A DNA stretch of 64,000 nucleotides. It comes from Roseibacillus ishigakijimensis. GTDB lineage: Bacteria; Verrucomicrobiota; Verrucomicrobiia; Verrucomicrobiales; Akkermansiaceae. A model generated the notes under the pieces. It was not told the DNA's origin. It worked only from the letters and a program-made list of their open reading frames with translations, and ran no database searches. Position numbers and translations under genes: made by a program. Below are positions 34,202 through 44,234 of this stretch, in pieces (the stretch's first letter is position 1; every line of letters begins with the position of its first letter). Location: assembly GCF_016595415.1 (NCBI RefSeq), contig NZ_JAENIO010000022.1:1-64000 (forward strand), written 5' to 3'.

Positions 34202-35764
34202 ATGGAATCTTATCCCCGAGACCTCGACAAACGTTCTGAAGCCCCCGCAATCCGGGCTTCCATCCATGTGGGTGCCTCCGCGATTTCCATGCTGATTCTC
34301 GACTGCAGCGAGGCCGATCATCCCGTTCCGATGGAGTTCCTGGAACAGCCGCTCTCCTTGGCCCGTGATATCTTCTCGCGAGGCCAGGTCTCGCGCGAGA
34401 CCACGGAGCGGGCGGTGGAAATCTTGAGCGGCTATCTCGACTCGCTTCGTGAGCTGGGGGGAGGCCTCGAGGAGGTCTCCCGGGTCGTGGCCACTAATAT
34501 CCTCTCGGAGGCCAGCAACCGGGAGCTCATCTCTACCCGGCTGGCGGTGGCCACGGGTTTACCAATTGAGATTCTCGACGATGGAGAAATGACGCGGTTG
34601 GTCTATCTGAAGACCTTGCGCCGCTTGCATGAGATCGAGGCCATGAAGAAGCGAGTCACGCTGGTGGTTCATGTCGGCCCGGGCAATACCCGCGCGCTCC
34701 TCTTTGCCAAAGGGCACATTGACGAATACGAGTCCTATCGCTTGGGCACTCATCGCACGGCGGAATTCATCGAAGCCTCCTTTGCGGAGGGGGAAGCGCA
34801 GCTGCGGTTGATCCGGGACAATGCCTCGGGCCCGATTTCGCGCATCGTCTTCGATCTGCGGGAGCACCAGATTCAGGACTTGGTCTTGATTGGTTATGAG
34901 ATTCAGCTCCTTGCGCCATTTTTGCTAAAAAGCACGGGCTCGACGCGTTGCTCGGTGCGGGCTCTGCGGGATCTTTGTCAGGAAGCGGCCCGCACGCCCG
35001 AGGACCAGCGGGCGATGGCCTACCAATTGGACTATCATGCCGCCGATGCTCTTTTGCCCGCTTTGCAAATCAATCTGGCCATTGCAGAGGCCTTCGGGGT
35101 GAAGACCGTGCACATTCCCTCCTCCGATTACGAGCGCGGGCTGCTGCACGATCTCCCCTTTTCGGCAGGATTGACGCGGGAATTCGAGGCCGAGGTCATT
35201 CGCTCCGCGCGCAATCTGGCCGAGAAGTATGAGACCCATAGTGGTCATGGCGAACAGGTGGCCTTTCTCTGCGGACGGCTTTTCGAGGAAACCCAGTCCC
35301 TGCACCGGCTTTCGGAGCAAGATGGACTCCTCCTGCAGGTGGCGGCCATTGTGCACGAAGTGGGCGGCTTCGTCAGCCCCCACGCGCACCACAAGCACTC
35401 AGAGTATCTCATTCTCAACTCCGAGATCTTCGGACTCTCGGAGAATGAACGCACCTTGGTGGCTCTGGTCTCCCGCTATCACCGCATGTCTCCCCCCAAG
35501 CCCAATCACGAACGCTACTCCGCCCTCCCCTACCCGGAGCGCATCCGGGTCAGCAAGCTGGCCTCCCTCCTCCGGGTAGCCGACGCGCTGGAACGCACCC
35601 ACTCCAGTCGGGTGCGGGACCTTGCGGTCAAAATCGAGAAAAGCCGCCTCCTGCTCGAGCTCAAGGGGGTGCCCGACGCCTCGGCGGAGCGCCTCGCGCT
35701 GGAGAGCAAAGGCGATCTTTTCCGCGACATTTTCGGGCTCGAAGTCACCATTGCCGAGTCCTAG
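34202..35764 (+). CDS. Ppx/GppA-HD-like protein with degraded catalytic motifs
   Basis: 520 residues. N-terminal ASKHA-fold part (1-310) like exopolyphosphatase/pppGpp phosphatase and a C-terminal HD-type helical part (about 330-500) with HGEQVAFLCGRLFEE, HHKHSEYLI and SRYHRMSPP. The first phosphate loop reads HVGASAIS instead of D-x-G-S-N-S; the second HVGPGNT (157-163) instead of D-x-GGGS-T; and the catalytic Glu position in GEMTRL is Met130. The HD pair is HE. It lies 35 nt before ppk1, so it belongs to polyphosphate metabolism, perhaps as a regulator rather than a hydrolase. That last step is inference. Confidence 0.82.
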   Translation: MESYPRDLDKRSEAPAIRASIHVGASAISMLILDCSEADHPVPMEFLEQPLSLARDIFSRGQVSRETTERAVEILSGYLDSLRELGGGLEEVSRVVATNILSEASNRELISTRLAVATGLPIEILDDGEMTRLVYLKTLRRLHEIEAMKKRVTLVVHVGPGNTRALLFAKGHIDEYESYRLGTHRTAEFIEASFAEGEAQLRLIRDNASGPISRIVFDLREHQIQDLVLIGYEIQLLAPFLLKSTGSTRCSVRALRDLCQEAARTPEDQRAMAYQLDYHAADALLPALQINLAIAEAFGVKTVHIPSSDYERGLLHDLPFSAGLTREFEAEVIRSARNLAEKYETHSGHGEQVAFLCGRLFEETQSLHRLSEQDGLLLQVAAIVHEVGGFVSPHAHHKHSEYLILNSEIFGLSENERTLVALVSRYHRMSPPKPNHERYSALPYPERIRVSKLASLLRVADALERTHSSRVRDLAVKIEKSRLLLELKGVPDASAERLALESKGDLFRDIFGLEVTIAES

Positions 35765-35799
35765 TTTGTTCCCACAGTTTCCATTTTTTCCCCGATACC

Positions 35800-37887
35800 A
35801 TGCCCGACCAATTCATCAATCGTGAGCTCTCCTGGCTCGAGTTCAACCAACGCGTGCTCGACCAGGCCTGCCGTCCCGACCTGCCCATCCTCGAGCGGGT
35901 CAAGTTCCTCGCCATTACGGCTTCCAATCTCGACGAATTCTTCCAGGTCCGGGTCGGGGGGCTGACCATGGCCAAACGGGCGGGCTCGACCTCACGAGAT
36001 CTCACCGGGCTCACCGCCACCCAGCAGTTGGCAAAAATCCGCAGCCGCTGCCAAGAGATGTCCAAGGAGCAATACCGCATTTTCAATGACGAAATCGCAC
36101 CCATGCTGGCCGAGAAAGGCCTGGTCCATCTCAATCCCAAGGACCTGACGCCAGAGGAGCGGGTGGGCGTGGATGACTACTTCAAGTCCTTCATTTTCCC
36201 CATGCTGACTCCCCTTGCGCTGGAGTCCTCCCAGCACGCCATCGCCTTGCCCTCGCTGCAGATTGTCATCGCGGCCCGGCTCACCTCCGAGGAGGAAACC
36301 CGCTATGCCTTCGTGCCCATTCCGGTCAATATTCCCCGCTTCATCTCCGTCCCGCGCGAGGAAGGGGAAGGCTTTGTCATGCTAGAGGATTTGATTCGCT
36401 TCCATCTGGGCGATCTCTTTCCCCGCGAGACCATCACCGGCACCGCTCTCTTCCGGCTGACGCGAAATACCGACATCGCGGTCGATGAAGAAGATGCCTC
36501 CGACCTGATTGACGAAATGGAGGAAGTCCTCTCGGCCCGCCGCTTCTCAGCCACGGTGCGGTTGCAATTGCGCACGGGGGCTCCGCGAGACATCACCAAG
36601 CTGATCCAGGAACTCACCGGCACGGCCTCCCCCCAACTCTACCGGGTGCCCGGCCCCCTCGCACTCACCGAATTCATGCAGCTGGCCTTCCGTCCCGGCT
36701 TCGATCATCTGCGTGCCAAGAAATGGACGCCCCAACCCTCCCCCGCAGTCGGCCCCAGCACCTGCATCTTCGACGCCATCGCCAGCAACGACATCCTGCT
36801 TTCCCATCCCTTCGAGTCCTTCGAGCCCGTGGTGAGACTGGTGCAGGAGGCCGCCAAGGACCCCAATGTCCTTTCAATCAAACAAGTCCTCTATCGCACC
36901 GCCGAGGATTCCGCCATCATCAACGCGCTCATCCGGGCTGCGGAAAATGGCAAACAAGTCACTGTCCTCATTGAGCTCAAAGCCCGCTTCGACGAGGCCC
37001 GCAACTTGCACCGCGCGGAAGAACTGCAGCGGGCGGGAGTGCAAGTGGTCTACGGCGTGAAAGGGCTGAAGACCCACGCCAAAATCACCCTCGTGGCTCG
37101 CAATGAGGGCGGACGTTTGCGCCGTTACGTCCATCTTGGCACCGGCAACTACAACGAATCCACCGCCCGCCTCTATACCGACATCTCCTATCTGACTTGT
37201 CGTCCCGAGTATGCCGCCGACGCCTCCCTCTTTTTCAATGCCGTCACCGGGCGCTCCAAGTTGGTGCGCTTGCAGAAGCTGGCCAGCGCCCCCACCATGC
37301 TAAAGCAACGGGTGTTGGAGCTCATCGAAGGAGAAATCGCCCGGGCCAAGCAAGGGCACAAGGCCCTCATCATGGGCAAAATGAATTCCCTTCAGCACCC
37401 CGAGGTCATCTCCGCCCTCTATCGAGCCTCCCGCGCCGGGGTGGAAATCAAGCTGAACGTGCGCGGCATCTGCTGCCTCAAACCCGGGAACCGCAAGGAC
37501 GCCAAGAACATCACCGTAGTCTCCATCATCGACCGCTTTCTGGAGCACGCCCGCGTCTTTTACTTCCATCGCGGCGGCGACCCGGAGGTTGCCATCTCCT
37601 CCGCCGACTGGATGGTGCGCAATCTCGACTCCCGGGTCGAACTCATGATCCCCATCGAAGATCGGTCCTGCAAGCGCCAGCTCATTCGCATTCTGGAGGC
37701 CGCCTTCAAGGACAACACCAATGCCTCCCTGATCTTGCCCGATGGCACCAGCAAGCCCGTGACCCCGGCCAAGGGAGAGCGCCCTTTCCGCCTACAGGAA
37801 CACCTCTATCGAAATGCGGTCAAAGCGGCCCGCAATCATGCCCGGCAAAAAGCCACCACCTTCGAGCCCCATCTCCCCAACGATTAA
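35800..37887 (+). CDS. ppk1: Polyphosphate kinase 1
   Basis: 695 residues, normal length. Starts FINRELSWLEFNQRVL; phospholipase-D-like active sites with GLKTHAKITLV (phosphorylated His) and FLEHARVFYFH, plus HLGTGNYNESTARLYTD. It reversibly makes inorganic polyphosphate from ATP, usually membrane-associated. Follows the Ppx-like gene closely and in the same direction, forming a likely operon. Confidence 0.97.
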   Translation: MPDQFINRELSWLEFNQRVLDQACRPDLPILERVKFLAITASNLDEFFQVRVGGLTMAKRAGSTSRDLTGLTATQQLAKIRSRCQEMSKEQYRIFNDEIAPMLAEKGLVHLNPKDLTPEERVGVDDYFKSFIFPMLTPLALESSQHAIALPSLQIVIAARLTSEEETRYAFVPIPVNIPRFISVPREEGEGFVMLEDLIRFHLGDLFPRETITGTALFRLTRNTDIAVDEEDASDLIDEMEEVLSARRFSATVRLQLRTGAPRDITKLIQELTGTASPQLYRVPGPLALTEFMQLAFRPGFDHLRAKKWTPQPSPAVGPSTCIFDAIASNDILLSHPFESFEPVVRLVQEAAKDPNVLSIKQVLYRTAEDSAIINALIRAAENGKQVTVLIELKARFDEARNLHRAEELQRAGVQVVYGVKGLKTHAKITLVARNEGGRLRRYVHLGTGNYNESTARLYTDISYLTCRPEYAADASLFFNAVTGRSKLVRLQKLASAPTMLKQRVLELIEGEIARAKQGHKALIMGKMNSLQHPEVISALYRASRAGVEIKLNVRGICCLKPGNRKDAKNITVVSIIDRFLEHARVFYFHRGGDPEVAISSADWMVRNLDSRVELMIPIEDRSCKRQLIRILEAAFKDNTNASLILPDGTSKPVTPAKGERPFRLQEHLYRNAVKAARNHARQKATTFEPHLPND

Positions 37888-37930
37888 GCCGGAGAGTGGC
37901 GGGTGTCGGGGGATTGGCGGTTTTTTCCCG

Positions 37931-37963
37931 AAAAAAAGGCCGCAGGGTCTGTCCCTCCGGCCT
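37931..37963 (-). terminator. Intrinsic terminator of the cys operon
   Basis: On the minus strand, stem AGGCCGgAGGG with its complement (37937-37963) and a 5-nt loop, followed by seven T. It lies 65 nt past the cysK stop. Confidence 0.8.
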
Positions 37964-38027
37964 CTCTTGGCATGGCCCGCCCCTCCCAGTCCGGGGAGGC
38001 GGCAGCTTCTTTTCCAGCGAGGAAAAG

Positions 38028-38981
38028 TCAAATCTCGTGGGTGGGCAAATTGGCCACCTCCTCTTTGACCGCTTCGGCAAGCGGAGTGCTCAGATAACGC
38101 TCGGTGGAAGAGCAACCCACGGTGACGATGCGGCCGCCGGGGAATTGTTTGGCGATTTGCATCGCGGCCCAGACATTGGCTCCGGTGGAGATACCAGCGG
38201 GCAAGCCTTCCTCCTGGGCAAGCCGCTGGGCCGTCGCAAAGGCATCCTCATTGGTCACTTGCACCACCTCGTCGATGATTTCGGTATTGAGGTTGCCGGG
38301 AATGAAGCCCGCGCCGATTCCTTGGATCTTGTGGGGGCCCGGCTGACCGCCGGAAATGACGGGGCTGGCCGTGGGCTCGACAGCCACGATGCGGCTGTTG
38401 CCCCGCTCCTTGAGGACTCCACCGACTCCCGAAAGCGTGCCTCCGGTGCCGACCCCTGCGACGAAGGCGTCAATTTGTCCTTCGGCATCCTTCCAAATTT
38501 CCTCCGCCGTGGTTTCGCGGTGAACCTGCGGGTTGGCGGGGTTGTCGAACTGGCTGGGCCCGAAGGAGCCCGCGCCGTGCTCTTCCAAAAGCTGCTTGGC
38601 CTTGGCAATGGCCCCGCCCATCCCCTTCGGTCCGGGCGTGAGGACGATCTCCGCCCCCAGGAGGCGCAGCAGCACCCGCCGCTCCATGGACATGGTCTCG
38701 GGCATGGTGAGGATGCAGCGATAGCCCTTGGCGCGAGCAACAAATGCAAGGGCAATTCCCGTATTTCCCGAAGTGGGCTCGATGATGGTGCCGCCGGGCT
38801 GCAACTTGCCCTCGCGCTCCGCCGCCTCGATCATGGCTTTGCCGATGCGGTCCTTCACACTGAAAAGCGGATTGAAGAATTCGGCTTTGACGAAGATATC
38901 AGCCCCCGCTTCCTGGGAAATTTTAGGCACTTTGATGAGGGGCGTATTGCCCACGGTGTCGACCATATTGTTTGCAATCAT
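38028..38981 (-). CDS. cysK: Cysteine synthase A (O-acetylserine sulfhydrylase)
   Basis: 317 residues. PLP-Lys site [24 protein letters not shown] substrate loop, and [16 protein letters not shown] phosphate loop: classic CysK. It joins sulfide to O-acetylserine to form cysteine. Last gene of the minus-strand sulfate-assimilation cluster, 49 nt after cysH, and closed by a terminator. Confidence 0.96.
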   Translation of the reverse strand: MIANNMVDTVGNTPLIKVPKISQEAGADIFVKAEFFNPLFSVKDRIGKAMIEAAEREGKLQPGGTIIEPTSGNTGIALAFVARAKGYRCILTMPETMSMERRVLLRLLGAEIVLTPGPKGMGGAIAKAKQLLEEHGAGSFGPSQFDNPANPQVHRETTAEEIWKDAEGQIDAFVAGVGTGGTLSGVGGVLKERGNSRIVAVEPTASPVISGGQPGPHKIQGIGAGFIPGNLNTEIIDEVVQVTNEDAFATAQRLAQEEGLPAGISTGANVWAAMQIAKQFPGGRIVTVGCSSTERYLSTPLAEAVKEEVANLPTHEI

Positions 38982-39030
38982 GTCAGCTTAGTATTGAGAA
39001 ATTTTGGGACCTTGCCCAAGGGAAATTCCC

Positions 39031-39768
39031 TTAAATTTGGAAATCGGTCACGCCGGAATTGAGATGAAGACCGCACTCGTATTTCTCACCACCAAAGCGG
39101 GTCTCCTCGGCAGACTCGGCCTCCGAGATTTTCTTGGTGGAATGCCAATCCCCCATGGTGACATACTCGTCGGCGAGAGGATGGCGGGGAAGCTCGTTCT
39201 TCACGAGAAAACGCTCCACTTCATCGTCCTGCCAATCCAGGATGGGATAGGCCTTCATGGTCTTGGACTGCTGTTCGGCAAAGGGCCGGTCCACGCGAGT
39301 GCGGGAGTGACTGCGCCGCAGACCGCTCAACCAGACCTCGGCCCCCGTTTCCGCGATGGCGCGATTCATGGGCTCGACCTTGTTGAGCAAGGCATACTTC
39401 TCATTCCCTTCCGCCCCCTGCTCCCAGAGCTTGCCGTAAGCAGCCTCCTGCCAGGCCGGACTCCATTGCGAGCGATAGACTTTGATATCGAGGTCCAGCC
39501 GATCACTCAACTCCATGGCATAGCGATAAGTCTCTGGAAAATGATACCCGGTATCGATGAAAACGACCGGCACTCCGGGGGCGTGGTCTTTGACCAGCTT
39601 CAGCATCACCGCAGCCTGCAGCCCGAAACTGGTGCTGGCCACCACCCGACCGGGATAGCGTTCGGCCAGAAGTTCGATGCGTTTGCCAGCTGAGAGGAGA
39701 GCCAACTCTTCAGACAGAGAGGGCGCGTCGGGGGTCTCCGCGCCATTGATTTGTGGGGATTCTTTCAC
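39031..39768 (-). CDS. cysH: Phosphoadenylyl-sulfate (PAPS) reductase
   Basis: 245 residues from a GTG start. STSFGLQAAVMLKL (PP-loop), VFIDTGYHFPETY, SGLRRSHSRTR, and the C-terminal catalytic-Cys motif KYECGLH. The CC...CxxC cysteines that bind a [4Fe-4S] cluster in APS reductases are absent, so it should be the thioredoxin-dependent PAPS type. It reduces PAPS to sulfite, giving pAp as by-product. Starts 4 nt after the cysI stop. Confidence 0.92.
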   Translation of the reverse strand: MKESPQINGAETPDAPSLSEELALLSAGKRIELLAERYPGRVVASTSFGLQAAVMLKLVKDHAPGVPVVFIDTGYHFPETYRYAMELSDRLDLDIKVYRSQWSPAWQEAAYGKLWEQGAEGNEKYALLNKVEPMNRAIAETGAEVWLSGLRRSHSRTRVDRPFAEQQSKTMKAYPILDWQDDEVERFLVKNELPRHPLADEYVTMGDWHSTKKISEAESAEETRFGGEKYECGLHLNSGVTDFQI

Positions 39769-39771
39769 GTC

Positions 39772-41490
39772 TTATTCCGAGGCGTAGGCCTCTTCTTTGA
39801 TATTATCATGGAAGTCGCCCCCCCATTCGGTGGCAGCGACATAACCGGCACGGATAACGAAGTCGCCGAATTTCTCGCCCTCGTTCCGCTCTTTGGCATA
39901 CTGTTCCAGAATGGGATCGAGCACTTTACGGATATCATTCTGGTCCAGATCCTGGCGATAAAGTTTGTTCAACCGCATGCCATTGTGCCCCCCTCCGAGA
40001 TAGAGATTGTAGCGGCCCGGACCGCGACCGACGAAGGCGATCTCGGCCAGGAAAGGGCGACCGCAGCCATTGGGGCAACCGGTCATGCGGATAGTGATGG
40101 CGTCGTGACGCAGGCCCACCTCCTCCAGCTTCTCTTCCAGCGACTCGATGACATCGGGGAGGTAGCGCTCGGCCTCGGCCAGGGCAAGGGCACAGGTGGG
40201 CAGAGCCACACAGGCGATGGAGGACAGACGAAGAGCACTCTTTTCGTGGCTGTCCGCGATGCCGTATTGGGCCATGAGAGCCTCGATCTTGGGCTTGTTC
40301 TCGGGCGAGATGTCGGCAATGACCAGATTCTGGTTGGCAGTGAGACGGAAGTCACCTTCGTGAATGCGGGCGATCTCACGCAAGCCGGTGCGCATGGGGT
40401 AGGCCGCCGTATCGAGCACGCGCCCGCCCTGCACGAACATGGTGTAGTGGAAGCGGCCCCGGTCATCCTCCATCCAACCAAAGCGATCGCCATTGTCCTC
40501 GAAGACAAAGTCGCGCGTGGGGGCGAGGTCCCATCCCAGATATTTGTTCAGCTCGGCGAGAATCCAATCCACCCCCCGGTCTTCGATGGTGTATTTGAAG
40601 CGGGCATGCTTGCGATTGGTGCGATCACCATAGTCGCGCTGCACAAGGACGACTTTTTCCGCCACTTCCACCACCTGATCAGGGCGGCAGAAGCCGATGA
40701 CATTGGCGGCCCGGGGAAAGGTCTTCACATCCCCGTGGGTCATGCCCAGTCCTCCTCCCACCGCGACGTTGTAGCCGACGATTTGCCCGTCTTCCACGAT
40801 GGCGATGAAGGAGAGGTCATTGGCGCAGATATCGACGTCATTGGACGGCGGGATAGCCACCGCGATCTTGAACTTGCGGGGAAGATAGGTCTTGCCATAA
40901 ATGGGCTCCACCTCCTCTTCACTCGTTTCAATCTTTTCCCCATCGAGCCAAATCTCATGATAAGCCCGCGTGCGGGGAGTGAGGTGATCGGAAATATCCT
41001 GGGAAATCTTCAGCGCATCGGCATGCACCGAGGAAAGATAAGGATTGGGATAGCACATCACGTTGCGGTTGACATCGCCGCAAGCCGCAATGGTATCCAT
41101 CGCCGTGTCATTGATCTCCTTGATCGTGCGCTTGAGATTGGACTTGATCACCCCATGCAACTGATAGGCCTGCCGGGTAGTCAGCTTGATGGTGCCATTG
41201 GCGAACTGATCCGCCATCCGGTCCACCTCAATCCATTGGTGGGGAGTGGTCACCCCCCCGGGAACGCGAATGCGGATCATGAAGGAATAGGCCTTCTCCA
41301 ACTTGTGGGCCCGGCGACCGGCCCGCAGGTCGCGGTCGTCCTGCTGATAGGTGCCGTGGAATTTCAGCAGCTGCTGATCATCCTCCGACAGGGAGCCGGT
41401 GGAGAGATCGCGGAGTCCCTCGGCGAGGGTCCCGCGCAGATAGTTGGAACGGGTCTTGATGCCTTCGTTGGCTGAGAGTTTGTCACTCAT
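39772..41490 (-). CDS. cysI: Sulfite reductase hemoprotein subunit
   Basis: 572 residues. The [4Fe-4S]/sirohaem cysteines are present as [16 protein letters not shown] and [10 protein letters not shown]; the substrate-binding Arg/Lys region [12 protein letters not shown] and [13 protein letters not shown] are also conserved. Reduces sulfite to sulfide with electrons from the CysJ flavoprotein encoded just upstream (33-nt gap). Full length. Confidence 0.97.
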   Translation of the reverse strand: MSDKLSANEGIKTRSNYLRGTLAEGLRDLSTGSLSEDDQQLLKFHGTYQQDDRDLRAGRRAHKLEKAYSFMIRIRVPGGVTTPHQWIEVDRMADQFANGTIKLTTRQAYQLHGVIKSNLKRTIKEINDTAMDTIAACGDVNRNVMCYPNPYLSSVHADALKISQDISDHLTPRTRAYHEIWLDGEKIETSEEEVEPIYGKTYLPRKFKIAVAIPPSNDVDICANDLSFIAIVEDGQIVGYNVAVGGGLGMTHGDVKTFPRAANVIGFCRPDQVVEVAEKVVLVQRDYGDRTNRKHARFKYTIEDRGVDWILAELNKYLGWDLAPTRDFVFEDNGDRFGWMEDDRGRFHYTMFVQGGRVLDTAAYPMRTGLREIARIHEGDFRLTANQNLVIADISPENKPKIEALMAQYGIADSHEKSALRLSSIACVALPTCALALAEAERYLPDVIESLEEKLEEVGLRHDAITIRMTGCPNGCGRPFLAEIAFVGRGPGRYNLYLGGGHNGMRLNKLYRQDLDQNDIRKVLDPILEQYAKERNEGEKFGDFVIRAGYVAATEWGGDFHDNIKEEAYASE

Positions 41491-41523
41491 GATATCGATA
41501 GGTTCGGGTAAAATTTCGGATTC

Positions 41524-43290
41524 TTAGTAAACGTCACGCTGGTAACGCTTCTCTTTCTTTAGTTGAGCCACATATTCGGTGGCTTCTTCGCGGGAGAGAC
41601 CGCCTTCTTGCGAAATGATATCGAGAAGGGCCTCGTGGACGTCGAGAGCCATCCGGCTGGCATCGCCGCAAACATAGAAGTGGGCTCCCTTCTGCAACCA
41701 CTCATAGAGCTCGCGGGCATTTTCCCGCATCTTGTCCTGCACGTAGACTTTTTCCGGTTGATCCCGGGAGAAGGCCACGTCCAACTTGCTGAGGGCTCCA
41801 CTTTGCAAGTGGTCCTGCCATTCGAGCTGATAGAGAAAGTCGTAAGTATAGCGTTGGTCGCCAAAGAAGAGCCAGGAGCCGCCATTGCGGCCGGCTTCGG
41901 CCCGGTGTTCGACGAAGGAGCGGAAGGGGGCCACGCCAGTGCCGGGTCCCACCATGATGATGGGAGTTTCATCAGACTCAGGCAGGCGGAAGTTCTTGTT
42001 GGGCTGGACAAAAAGGGACACTTCCCCGCCCTTCTCGACCAAATCAGCGAGGTAGGTGGAGGCCACGCCCTTGCGCGGCTGGCCATCGAACTCGTATCGC
42101 ACGGAGGCAATGGTCAAGTGGACCTCGTCGGGATGCGCCAGCGGGCTCGAGGCGATGGAATAGAGACGCGGGGGAAGCTTGCGCAACAAGCTGGCGAGCT
42201 CGTCCACCTTCAAACCGGAGGGAGCAAAATCGCGAATGGCATCAGCGATCCAGCGGCCCCAGAGATAGCTCTTGAGCTCTTCCTTGGCTTCATCCTCCAG
42301 GAGGGCGGCCAACTTTTCCGAAGGGGCGACGGCGAGCAGCTTTTTCAGCACCGATTTCGACAGCGTCGTGATTTCCAAATCTTCGCGAAGAGCATCGGCG
42401 AGCACTTTCTTCTCCCCTCCTTTGAGCACAATCTCCTCGTTCCCGCTCAACTGGGCGGCGGAGAGAATACCTTCCACCATATCGGGAGCGTTTTTGGCAA
42501 GAACCGCGAGAGCATCGCCGGGCTGGTAATGCAGGCCCGAGCCCTCAAGGGAGAGTTCGTAGTGCCAGGTCTCCTTGGCCGATCCCTCGCCGTTGAGGAG
42601 AGCTTTGTCGAGCAGCTCCGAAGGGAAGGGATTCTTTTTGCCATACTCCACCGCAGGTGCGGCCACCGGGCCTCCCGCAGGCACAAAGGCCGCCGGAGCC
42701 GCTGCCGGAGCCAGTGCCTCAAAGGCCGCCGTGACCCACTGGTTGTAGGGCTCATCATAATCGACATCACAATCCACGCGGGGAGCCACTCGCTGGGCCC
42801 CCAGTTTTTCAAGGCGGGCATCCACTTGCTTGCCAGTCTCGCAGAAACGCTCGTAAGAAGTGTCCCCCAGAGCACAAACCGAGAACTTCACCTGCGACAG
42901 GTCGCTCTCCCCTTCCATGAGGGCTTTGTAAAATTCCTCAGCGGCTTCCGGAGGATCGCCCTCGCCCCAGGTGCTCACAATCACGAGCAAATTCGTCTCC
43001 TTCGCCAAATCAGCGGGCTGGCAATCGGCCATGTTCTTCATCACTGCCTTGAAACCCTTTTTCTTGGCAGCTTTCACCGTCTGATCGGCGAGGGATTCGG
43101 AATTACCTGACTCCGTGCCATAAAGGACGGTGAGAGGAGTTTTGCCCGCCGCAGCAGCGGGAGCGGCGACTCCCGAGCTGGCCGAGAGAAATCCACCCAG
43201 CCACATCCGCTGGCCGGGGTCGAAGCCCGCCAAAAGACCGCTCAGGGCCTGGCGCTGGTCGGGAGAGAAAGGAGCATGCTCAGGAATCAT
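41524..43290 (-). CDS. cysJ: Sulfite reductase flavoprotein subunit
   Basis: 588 residues from ATG at 43290; the longer frame upstream is in the divergent promoter region. N-terminal flavodoxin domain (VLYGTESGNSESLADQ, STWGEGDPPE, ALGDTSYERFC), a Pro/Ala linker, then FAD domain (RLYSIASSP) and NADPH domain (GPGTGVAPFRSFVEHR, CGDASRMA), ending KEKRYQRDVY, the normal CysJ C-terminus. Passes electrons from NADPH to CysI. First gene of the cysJIHK operon. Confidence 0.96.
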   Translation of the reverse strand: MIPEHAPFSPDQRQALSGLLAGFDPGQRMWLGGFLSASSGVAAPAAAAGKTPLTVLYGTESGNSESLADQTVKAAKKKGFKAVMKNMADCQPADLAKETNLLVIVSTWGEGDPPEAAEEFYKALMEGESDLSQVKFSVCALGDTSYERFCETGKQVDARLEKLGAQRVAPRVDCDVDYDEPYNQWVTAAFEALAPAAAPAAFVPAGGPVAAPAVEYGKKNPFPSELLDKALLNGEGSAKETWHYELSLEGSGLHYQPGDALAVLAKNAPDMVEGILSAAQLSGNEEIVLKGGEKKVLADALREDLEITTLSKSVLKKLLAVAPSEKLAALLEDEAKEELKSYLWGRWIADAIRDFAPSGLKVDELASLLRKLPPRLYSIASSPLAHPDEVHLTIASVRYEFDGQPRKGVASTYLADLVEKGGEVSLFVQPNKNFRLPESDETPIIMVGPGTGVAPFRSFVEHRAEAGRNGGSWLFFGDQRYTYDFLYQLEWQDHLQSGALSKLDVAFSRDQPEKVYVQDKMRENARELYEWLQKGAHFYVCGDASRMALDVHEALLDIISQEGGLSREEATEYVAQLKKEKRYQRDVY

Positions 43291-43448
43291 ACTTGAGTAA
43301 ATTGATAAAGTTAATCGTGTTTCCGGACGGGACGCTACCCGCGCGGGCGCCGGATAGCAAATCCTTTTTCGGAAAGAAAGGAGATTGCCGTTGGGGGAAG
43401 GCATTCTTCCGGGTTGCCAAACAGGCGGGCTTGGCGGAGCGTGGAGGC

Positions 43449-44234
43449 TTGCGCACGGAGTTGACATTTCTAGGAACCGGCACCTCGGTGGGAGTGCCCA
43501 TGATCGGTTGTCCCTGCCCGGTCTGCACCTCTTCTGATCCCCGCAATCGGCGGACGCGCTCCTCCCTCTACCTGTCCACCCCTGAGGTCAATGTTCTGGT
43601 AGATACCGGGCCGGACTTGCGGGAACAGGCGCTACGAGAGCGCCTGACGACGGTCGATCATGTCCTCTACACCCACGATCACGTTGATCACATCGTGGGG
43701 TTCGACGAGATTCGCGCGTTTTGCTGGCGCCGCGAGGATCCCATGCCGCTGCATGGCTCCCCCCACACTCTGGCCACGTTGGAGCGCATGTTCCCTTGGG
43801 CCTTTGGCAACACCGCGCGCAACTATGTGCGCCCGGATCCCCGCCCCTTTCATGACTTCGAGGCCATTCATCTGGGCAAGCTGACCGCGCAACCTTTTCC
43901 GGTAGTGCATGGAGCTTCGCCCACCCATGGCTTTCTCTTCACTCTCCCCGATGGCGAACGGGTGGCCTATGCCCCCGATGTGAAAACCTTTCCGCCCGAG
44001 TCGCTGGGAATTCTCCACAATGTGGACCTCCTCATCATCGATGCACTCCGTCCCGACCCCCACCCGACCCACCAATCCCTGGACGAGGCCCTCGCGCTGG
44101 CCGACAGCCTCGCCCCCGCCCGCACCGCGCTGACCCATCTGACACACGATCTGGACTTTGCCACCACGAGCACTAAGCTCCCGGCAAATACCTTTCTCGC
44201 CACCGACGGTCTCACCCTGACTTTTCCCTCATGA
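43449..44234 (+). CDS. PhnP-like metallo-beta-lactamase-fold hydrolase
   Basis: About 261 residues, starting from a TTG at 43449 with GGAG 9 nt upstream; a further 52 open codons upstream overlap the cysJ promoter and look non-coding. Starts ELTFLGTGTSVGVPMIGCPCPVC (with the Cys cluster seen in PhnP-type proteins) and carries the zinc motif THDHVDHIVG. Probably a phosphodiesterase acting on a cyclic phosphate or nucleotide; substrate unknown. Its stop overlaps the ATG of the TIGR03790 gene, so they form an operon. Confidence 0.85.
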   Translation: MRTELTFLGTGTSVGVPMIGCPCPVCTSSDPRNRRTRSSLYLSTPEVNVLVDTGPDLREQALRERLTTVDHVLYTHDHVDHIVGFDEIRAFCWRREDPMPLHGSPHTLATLERMFPWAFGNTARNYVRPDPRPFHDFEAIHLGKLTAQPFPVVHGASPTHGFLFTLPDGERVAYAPDVKTFPPESLGILHNVDLLIIDALRPDPHPTHQSLDEALALADSLAPARTALTHLTHDLDFATTSTKLPANTFLATDGLTLTFPS

